Shown here: positions 40,526 through 45,415 of the stretch, in pieces
Layout: each line of letters starts with the position of its first letter
Numbering within the stretch: the first letter of the stretch is position 1
IMG/VR virus record: IMGVR_UViG_3300048588_000447
Location: 1-45,415 of that record
Reading direction: 5' to 3' (one strand)
Length of the DNA: 45,415 nucleotides
DNA from: a virus
Translations under genes and position numbers: made by a program
The notes under the pieces: generated by a model
What the model was told of the DNA's origin: nothing
Database searches by the model: none
The model's input: the letters and a program-made list of their open reading frames with translations, nothing else

Positions 40526-40809
40526 CACGCCGCCTCCGTCGCTTTGTTGGTCTTCAGCGCATCGACCGGCCCGCCGCCTTCACGGCTCGCCACGAACGCC
40601 AGCGCATCATCCAGGAGCGTGCGCGCCGCAGCGGCCTGAACCGGCGTCAGCGGCCCATCGCAGCCCGTCAGCGCAATCGTGTGATCCTTCGACACCGCGA
40701 CGGTCTGTTGACGGCCGGAGATTTTCGCATCGACGATCTGGTAAAAGATCGGCTTCGCTACACGGGCGCGGTGCGCCGGCTGATAGTCGTCGTAATCTTC
40801 GTAGGTCAT
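40525..40809 (-). CDS. Hypothetical protein (94 aa)
   Basis: ATG 40809 lies on the ATGA overlap with the J-domain gene; longer frames run through that gene. Beginning MTYEDYDDYQPAHRARVAKP, with KDHTIALTGCDGPLTPVQAA then a helix. No motif recognised. Confidence 0.7.
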   Translation of the reverse strand: MTYEDYDDYQPAHRARVAKPIFYQIVDAKISGRQQTVAVSKDHTIALTGCDGPLTPVQAAAARTLLDDALAFVASREGGGPVDALKTNKATEAA

Positions 40810-41408
40810 TGGCCCCTCGCATTCAGCGCGGCATCGCGCGCGGTGTTCAATTCGGTCATGCGCTCGTGCGAGCCGGTCGGCGCATCGGGATGCGCGCGCT
40901 TCGCTTGTTCGCGGTAGGCGGCTTCGACTTCGGCGCGTGTCGCGTTCGCTGAGACGCCAAGCACTTCGGGCCACGCGCGCATCGGAGCCGATGACGACGG
41001 CGGCGGGAGCGCGGAGAAGCCTGTAAAGGCGCGCTCGATCATGTGTCCGCCGCCGTGTCGATCGAGCCCGCGAAGATGCTCGATGGCATGGCCCAGCGAG
41101 TGCATGTTTTCGTGCGGCGTCTGGTAGAGGTCGCAAGCCATCGCCATCGGCTTGCCGTCGAGCTGGAAGTAAACAGCGACGCCAGCGTCATAGATCACGC
41201 GGCGCGCCGCATCGGCGTACGGCTGGCCGTCCTGACGGATCGGCACATTCGACGAAATGACGGCAAGCTTGGCGCCGAGCATGCGGATTTGATCCAGCAG
41301 ATTGCGGCGGGCGCGGTCAGGCGTGACCTTGAAGCGTGAGCGGCCCTGGCGATGGGATGGCGTGCGCGGCCAGCCCTCCGGCCATGCGAGAGGATAAGCC
41401 TGCGTCAC
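40806..41408 (-). CDS. J-domain (DnaJ-like) co-chaperone protein
   Basis: 200 residues from GTG 41408. The last ~50 residues are a J-domain: LGVSANATRAEVEAAYREQA, then the diagnostic H173-P174-D175 triad and a helix SHERMTELNTARDAAL. The N-terminal 140 residues are unassigned and hold HSLGHAIEHLRGLDRHGGGH. J-domains stimulate DnaK ATPase; a phage-borne one can recruit the host chaperone to a replication or assembly factor. The J-domain at the C-terminus is typical of phage proteins with a substrate-binding front. The target is unknown. Confidence 0.82.
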   Translation of the reverse strand: MTQAYPLAWPEGWPRTPSHRQGRSRFKVTPDRARRNLLDQIRMLGAKLAVISSNVPIRQDGQPYADAARRVIYDAGVAVYFQLDGKPMAMACDLYQTPHENMHSLGHAIEHLRGLDRHGGGHMIERAFTGFSALPPPSSSAPMRAWPEVLGVSANATRAEVEAAYREQAKRAHPDAPTGSHERMTELNTARDAALNARGQ

Positions 41409-41665
41409 GACTTAAGCTCCCGGATTTGCGCGACGATGGCGCGGTAGCGGCGCAACGTGTCGAACGCGGCGTCGATCGCTTTGTCAGCCTCGTCGCACGC
41501 AGCACCCCGCCGCGCCGGCGATGCGTAAAGCGCGCCGTTGCGAATGTTGGAGTAGAGGCCGTCCAGCGCGCCGACGCGGCTCAAGTCATCGGACAGAGCG
41601 TCGATGGCGCGCTCGTAGCGCAAGCCGTTCGTGCTTTCGAACAGGGTCGCGGAAACGACGCGCAT
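41405..41665 (-). CDS. Hypothetical protein (86 aa)
   Basis: Short helical protein, coupled to the J-domain gene (GTGA) and upstream gene (TGATG). Segments NGLRYERAIDALSDDLSRVG and ADKAIDAAFDTLRRYRAIVA are amphipathic. No family recognised. Confidence 0.7.
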   Translation of the reverse strand: MRVVSATLFESTNGLRYERAIDALSDDLSRVGALDGLYSNIRNGALYASPARRGAACDEADKAIDAAFDTLRRYRAIVAQIRELKS

Positions 41666-42816
41666 CAGCGATCTCCCGGGAAGCTGTCGTCATCGACGCG
41701 CGTCGACATCGCTTCGCGCACGTCAGCGAACTGGCGTTCGATGCGCGCCTGCTCGTCAGCGCTCACGTTCGCGATGTCTTGCGCAAACATCTGCTCGACG
41801 CTGGCGACGTCGCGCAGCGTGTTGCAGTCGATCAAAGCCGACGCGATGGAGTCCTCGAGCTGGGACGGCTTCGCGCCGGTGGAAGAAGTGTCCGCAGGCG
41901 GGGCTTGGCCTTGTCCCCCGTCACCGCCATCAGCCTTCGGCGCGTCGGCGCCTGCGGACTCCCCGCCGCTTGGGGAAGTGGTTTGAACCGTTTCCTTTTT
42001 TGAAACAGTTGACGTCTGCTGCTGCTGCGGCTTCGGTGCGGCCTGCCGGTCGGCCGCCTTGCGCGCCGGCGGAAAGATGGATTCCGGATCGCGCTCTTCC
42101 TGCTGGATCGCGGTCAAATAACCCGCCATCGTCGAAAGCTCTTGGAGCCCGATCTCGACCAGCCCCTCTTTGCCGAGGACTTCCAGGATCTGGCCCTGCG
42201 TGACGTTGTACGGCTTGAAGGCCTCCAGCATGCGATTGCGGCGGTCAGCGAGGGTCGCCATCGTGCCTTGCACGGTTTGCTTGGCGGCGATGTAGCCTTC
42301 CTCGAACAGCGCGCGCGGAATGCCACGCAGAATGGCGTTGCGCAGCGCGATCGATGACGCCGCCGCACCGGTGACGCCGATCATGTCGACGTCGTAGCGC
42401 TTGCCTTTGCTGTCGACGATGCGCCGGTTCACTTCGATGCCGACCGCGACGTTGCGTTCGAGGTCGATGAAGATGCCTTGCGCAACGATGAAGTTGTCGG
42501 TTTCGGCGACGATGCGCGCGGTGGCGCGGCAATTGCCCCAGCAACCCATCGCGATCTCAGCGAACCGGATCGACGGCCCTTCAATCTTCTTGCCGCCACG
42601 CGGCAGCGCGTAGAGGCACGATTGCGCGATCTGTTCCGACAGCGTGACCTGGCTCAGCAGCGATTGGCGAAAGCGCTGCAGCGAGCGCGGGAATTTCTTC
42701 GCCGTCGCGATCTGCTGATTGACCTCGGCGGCGCTGACGCCGAGTTGATCCATCGAGACTTCGATTTCACCACCGGTTTCATGGTCGACATCAATTACGC
42801 GTGCGGGAGCGTTCAT
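41665..42816 (-). CDS. Possible single-strand annealing / recombination protein
   Basis: 383 residues. The first ~230 contain a recognisable phage family: QIAQSCLYALPRGGKKIEGP, SIRFAEIAMGCWGNCRATAR, VAETDNFIVAQGIFIDLERN, then RRIVDSKGKRYDVDMIGVTG and ALRNAILRGIPRALFEEGY. Proteins of this type sit beside coiled-coil partners in phage early regions and are suspected to be annealing proteins. I cannot place it in RecT, ERF or Sak with certainty. A Gln/Ser/Gly-rich linker (about 240-310) joins an acidic C-terminal tail, a feature shared with SSB-recruiting recombinases. Confidence 0.65.
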   Translation of the reverse strand: MNAPARVIDVDHETGGEIEVSMDQLGVSAAEVNQQIATAKKFPRSLQRFRQSLLSQVTLSEQIAQSCLYALPRGGKKIEGPSIRFAEIAMGCWGNCRATARIVAETDNFIVAQGIFIDLERNVAVGIEVNRRIVDSKGKRYDVDMIGVTGAAASSIALRNAILRGIPRALFEEGYIAAKQTVQGTMATLADRRNRMLEAFKPYNVTQGQILEVLGKEGLVEIGLQELSTMAGYLTAIQQEERDPESIFPPARKAADRQAAPKPQQQQTSTVSKKETVQTTSPSGGESAGADAPKADGGDGGQGQAPPADTSSTGAKPSQLEDSIASALIDCNTLRDVASVEQMFAQDIANVSADEQARIERQFADVREAMSTRVDDDSFPGDR

Positions 42817-42819
42817 GGT

Positions 42820-43584
42820 TTAGAGGGCCTTCTCTTCGTTCCAGCTGATGCCGGGGATTGTCGGGATTTGCTTTTCGCCACGGCGCGTCGGCGCTTCGCG
42901 CAGATCGCGTGCCGCAAGCTTCAGGATCAGCGCCTGCAGCTCAGGCTCAGCGCGGTAGTGCGACAGCGCCTGCGGCAGCGACACGATCACCGGCGTGCGG
43001 ATCGTGCGCAGGCCCTTGCGCTGCGTGAGGCCGGTGGAGCTTTCGACGCGCACCGGCTCACGCGCGCGGGCCGCTTCGGCTTCTGCTTCCTTGGCGCGTT
43101 GCGCTTCGGCCTCGGCGCGGGCCTCAGCCTCAATGCGAGCCTGCGCGCTTTGCGCTGCGGCGGCGTCGGCCGCAGCCAGACGCGCCGCTTCCTCGGCCTC
43201 GCGCGCCTTGCGCCGGGCTTCCTCTTCGCGCGCGCGCCGCTCTTCCTCTTTCTTCCGCAGATGCGCGGCCAGCAGCGGCGTGACGACACCGATCACCTTT
43301 TCGATGCGAGTCTTGATCGCATCCCAGGTGCGGTCGACTTCCTTGGCCGCATCCATGTGCGGTTTCTTCTCGGCCTTGCGCGCGTCCTCTGCGTCTTTCA
43401 GCAGCTTCTTCGCACCGGCGATGAAGTCATTGGCGCGCCAGGCGGTGTCCTCGTTCAGTTCGCTGCGCTGCGCCCAAACATCGGCGCCTTCCAGAAACGC
43501 GCCAAGGCGCTGATCGATGTCGGCGCGCGCGGCGGCGAACGGGTCCGGATCGTTGGCGCGCGGGGCGCTGTCGAGGGGCGCCAT
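42820..43584 (-). CDS. Long coiled-coil protein, partner of the annealing-like gene
   Basis: 254 residues. Helical N-terminal domain (WRANDFIAGAKKLLKDAEDA, AAKEVDRTWDAIKTRIEKV), a strongly charged Ala/Arg/Glu coiled-coil (LRKKEEERRAREEEARRK...), then a C-terminal domain (GLTQRKGLRTIRTPVIVSLP; QALSHYRAEPELQALILKLA). Proteins with this layout follow recombination genes in many phages. A nuclease, its regulator, or a scaffold is possible; nothing catalytic is visible. Confidence 0.75.
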   Translation of the reverse strand: MAPLDSAPRANDPDPFAAARADIDQRLGAFLEGADVWAQRSELNEDTAWRANDFIAGAKKLLKDAEDARKAEKKPHMDAAKEVDRTWDAIKTRIEKVIGVVTPLLAAHLRKKEEERRAREEEARRKAREAEEAARLAAADAAAAQSAQARIEAEARAEAEAQRAKEAEAEAARAREPVRVESSTGLTQRKGLRTIRTPVIVSLPQALSHYRAEPELQALILKLAARDLREAPTRRGEKQIPTIPGISWNEEKAL

Positions 43585-43871
43585 CAGAACGGCTCCTCTT
43601 CATCGGCGTTCACCGGCGCCATCGCAGCGTCCTCCGCCCTAAGCGTCGCTTCGGCCACCGCGAGCTTCGTCATCGCCTCGGCGGTCGCGTCGAGTATTTG
43701 CTTAAGAACGACGCCGACTTCTGACGCGTCAGCACAGAACAGCGTGATCTCGGCTTCGTTTCCGCTCGCATCTTGGGCGAAAAAAGTTAGCCAGTTGGCA
43801 TGCTTGCCGATGTGCGTCCTGATCAGCGGCTTCGCGCCGCTTCCTTGCGTGAATTGTGCGTCCAACTTCAT
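43584..43871 (-). CDS. Hypothetical protein (95 aa)
   Basis: ATG 43871 with GAGGGGAG upstream. Beta-rich core with HIGKHANWLTFFAQDASGNE and ITLFCADASEVGVVLKQILD, acidic C-terminus (NADEEEPF) of the type that binds basic surfaces or SSB partners. One base shared with the next gene (TGATG). An acidic tail in a recombination cluster hints at an SSB-interacting role, unproven. Confidence 0.7.
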   Translation of the reverse strand: MKLDAQFTQGSGAKPLIRTHIGKHANWLTFFAQDASGNEAEITLFCADASEVGVVLKQILDATAEAMTKLAVAEATLRAEDAAMAPVNADEEEPF

Positions 43872-43883
43872 GCGAAGCTCCCC

Positions 43884-44249
43884 TCAAACAATGACTTGGC
43901 GCGATAGATCGCTGACCGCTGGCATCTTCAGCAGCCGCTCCGCTTCCGCTTCGGTGATTGGGCTGCCGCCGCAGCGCAGCCAGATTTCTTCGATCTTCGA
44001 TTGCTCGTAGAACGTGTCGGCCCCGACGAACGCGACGAACGATTCCGGCGCCGTCAGTTCGCCGGTGTCAGGATCGACCTCTTGAACAAGATCGATCTGC
44101 ACCGCGACGTGTTGGCCGTGACGCTTCGCGCGATACCAACCGCATTCCGCAACCGACGTGATCGGCTGATCAGCGGCGCGGCCTTCGATGCGCGCACGCC
44201 AGCTGGCCCATGCAACATTGCGGTCGGTGGGGCGGCGCAGCTCAGGCAT
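43884..44249 (-). CDS. Hypothetical protein (121 aa)
   Basis: Beta/alpha protein: RNVAWASWRARIEGRAADQP, YRAKRHGQHVAVQIDLVQEV, FVAFVGADTFYEQSKIEEIW and a C-terminal helix. No family recognised. Its start overlaps the upstream gene by eight bases. A 12-base gap to the next gene contains the GAGGGGAG site. Confidence 0.7.
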   Translation of the reverse strand: MPELRRPTDRNVAWASWRARIEGRAADQPITSVAECGWYRAKRHGQHVAVQIDLVQEVDPDTGELTAPESFVAFVGADTFYEQSKIEEIWLRCGGSPITEAEAERLLKMPAVSDLSRQVIV

Positions 44250-44463
44250 CCTTCGACGCCTTCAACGCGCTCATGAAGCCGCTGGCCGCATCCTCCAGCG
44301 ATTGAAGCGCCGCGCTGACTTCGCTCGCTGCGGTGATCGTGGCGCCGACATCGCGAGCGCCAGCCGTTACCTTCAGCTCAGCAAGTGCGTTCGTCAACGC
44401 GCGCGACTTCGCATGCATGTGGTCGATCGAATCGATGACCGAAGGGGCGAACGGATCAGCCAC
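44242..44463 (-). CDS. Small helical protein (73 aa)
   Basis: GTG 44463 overlaps the upstream stop. All-helical, Ala-rich (RALTNALAELKVTAGARDVG, TAASEVSAALQSLEDAASGF). No motif recognised. Confidence 0.65.
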   Translation of the reverse strand: MADPFAPSVIDSIDHMHAKSRALTNALAELKVTAGARDVGATITAASEVSAALQSLEDAASGFMSALKASKDA

Positions 44464-44959
44464 CGCGCACCGCCCCGACTGTGAGGTCGTGCAGATCGTC
44501 TTCGGAGATCAGGCGCGCCGGCGCGGGGCCAATCGTGTTGCAATCTTTCGCCGCCGCAGCGACCAAATCCCACAGATTGCGCGGCACCTTGATGCGGTCG
44601 CAGCGCGCGCCTTCCCACGGCCAATGACCGCCAGCGGTGTGGCCGAAGCGCTTGGCGCGCGAGATACCACCCATCCACACCGACAGGACGCGGCTGTGCG
44701 GATAAAGCGAGCAGAGCACCGCGAAATCTGAAAGCGGCGTCAGGCGCGCCGTTTCGATGTTGCCGGTCTCGACGGGCTGGTCGGCATCGATGCGGCGCCA
44801 AAGCTTCGGCGCGCGCGGATCGCCAGCGATCACGAGCGACGTGATCTCCGCCGTGTCGCCGTGGCGGATCGCGAGCCACGGGCCGTCGCGGCGGCGGGTC
44901 AGGGTAAGCGGGCCCAGCGTTTCGATCGCTGGGGCGCCGCGCACAGCAGACGCGCTCAT
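44456..44959 (-). CDS. Hypothetical protein (167 aa)
   Basis: ATG 44959 overlaps the upstream stop. Beta-rich N-terminal domain (IETLGPLTLTRRRDGPWLAI) and an alpha/beta C-terminal half (IKVPRNLWDLVAAAAKDCNT). No family recognised. Confidence 0.7.
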   Translation of the reverse strand: MSASAVRGAPAIETLGPLTLTRRRDGPWLAIRHGDTAEITSLVIAGDPRAPKLWRRIDADQPVETGNIETARLTPLSDFAVLCSLYPHSRVLSVWMGGISRAKRFGHTAGGHWPWEGARCDRIKVPRNLWDLVAAAAKDCNTIGPAPARLISEDDLHDLTVGAVRGG

Positions 44960-45415
44960 TGCGCACCCGCCAGCTTGCTGCGCAGCCAGTTACGCGCCGC
45001 GTCGTCGCTAATGCGGAATTTCGACGCCGCCTCAACACCAAGCAGGATCGCGCCCGCCGTGCCGGCGCCGCCCAGATCGACGAGAGATTTTTCGAGCTTG
45101 TACCCCTCAGGCCCGGCCAAGTGGACCGCCCAGCCCGCGATGCAGTGCGTCGTGGCGCAGCGGTGCCACGTGGCCATGTCGAGCGCCGAGTCCGAAACCA
45201 ACGCAGCATTCGCAACGTCACGGATGCGCTGCTCCGCAGTCGCGGCATCCGGCAATTCGTGGCCGGCGATGGCGCGCAAGTTCGGGGCTGTGAGGTTGGC
45301 GTCAGCGCGGATGTAGAGCCCGCCGCCAACGCTGGTCAGCGCCGGCAGCTGCGCGTTCTCAGCGCTGATGTCGAGCCCGCCGCCAACGCTGGTCAGCGCC
45401 GGCAGCTGCGCGTTC
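44956..45415 (-). CDS. Solenoid-repeat protein, N-terminus cut by the right edge
   Basis: The frame is open to the window end; about 153 codons are seen. At the edge are 19-residue repeats NAQLPALTSVGGGLDISAE then NAQLPALTSVGGGLYIRAD, a leucine-rich/beta-solenoid pattern, then a degenerate one. The C-terminal ~100 residues form a distinct domain with WHRCATTHCIAGWAVHLAGP, a cysteine/histidine motif known behind such repeats in prophage proteins. Proteins of this kind are usually in accessory regions; the function is not established. Confidence 0.75.
   Translation of the reverse strand, partial: NAQLPALTSVGGGLDISAENAQLPALTSVGGGLYIRADANLTAPNLRAIAGHELPDAATAEQRIRDVANAALVSDSALDMATWHRCATTHCIAGWAVHLAGPEGYKLEKSLVDLGGAGTAGAILLGVEAASKFRISDDAARNWLRSKLAGAQ
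45302..45415 (-). repeat. Two 57-bp tandem repeats at the right edge
   Basis: Units 45302-45358 and 45359-45415 differ at two of 57 positions and encode the 19-residue repeats of the gene above. The sequence ends exactly at a unit boundary, so further units may lie beyond it. Confidence 0.85.

Noticed and set aside
1-45415. CRISPR array
   Set aside because: No series of evenly spaced palindromic repeats was seen; the only tandem repeats are the two 57-bp coding units at the right edge.

Overview
The window reads as most or all of the genome of a temperate, lambda-like tailed phage (siphovirus type) of a high-GC alphaproteobacterium. The phage assignment rests on an uninterrupted lambda-order morphogenesis block: small and large terminase, W-like connector, portal, S49 protease with a nested scaffold, decoration protein, capsid protein E, FII-like, minor tail proteins, tail tube, a frameshifting tail chaperone, tape measure, tail tip, J-like hub and fibre. 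It also has a tyrosine integrase beside a partial tRNA gene. The host is an inference: a GcrA-family regulator is encoded at 2812-3306, a family confined to alphaproteobacteria with the GcrA/CcrM cell-cycle circuit, and GC at third codon positions is high throughout.

Layout. (1) 1-8574, mostly plus strand: a tightly packed operon, nearly every junction an ATGA/GTGA/TGATG overlap, holding DNA-processing and regulatory genes: RuvC-like resolvase, HTH protein, MT-A70 DNA methylase, GcrA, ParB/DGQHR-like protein, MarR-like winged helix, PD-(D/E)XK-like protein, DUF1376-like replication protein and DUF6362-like protein. One gene (141-386) points the other way. (2) 8575-8734: a non-coding stretch with a GC-rich inverted repeat and direct repeats just upstream of terminase, a candidate cos site. 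(3) 8735-33030, plus strand: packaging, head, tail and fibre genes, then small membrane and coiled-coil proteins that may include the holin. Intrinsic terminator-like hairpins follow the capsid gene, the tail-tube gene, the membrane protein at 31265 and the end of the block. (4) 33055-33660: terminator, a ribbon-helix-helix gene and a candidate attP with the 5' half of a tRNA-Arg(CCT) gene between repeated TGTAAACC-type sites. (5) 33661-45415, minus strand: integrase followed upstream by about 26 small, translationally coupled genes, including a LexA-type HTH without protease, an HNH protein with a duplicated N-terminal module, ASCH-like, zinc-ribbon and membrane miniproteins, a Gp37/Gp68 (DUF5131) radical-SAM-like protein, a J-domain protein, a possible annealing protein with a coiled-coil partner, and a repeat protein cut by the right edge.

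The candidate attP and candidate cos are both internal and the two arms are divergently transcribed from the window ends. This suggests the sequence is an excised or circularly permuted phage genome rather than an integrated prophage with flanking host DNA. The immunity switch (repressor/Cro) is not recognisable and may lie at or across the ends. No endolysin was recognised.

Features most worth a second look: the attP structure with repeated integrase-arm-like sites, the A AAA AAC frameshift site in the tail chaperone, the same Ig-like module on both the capsid decoration and tail-tube proteins, the phage-borne GcrA plus adenine methylase pair, and the large uncharacterised minus-strand early operon.
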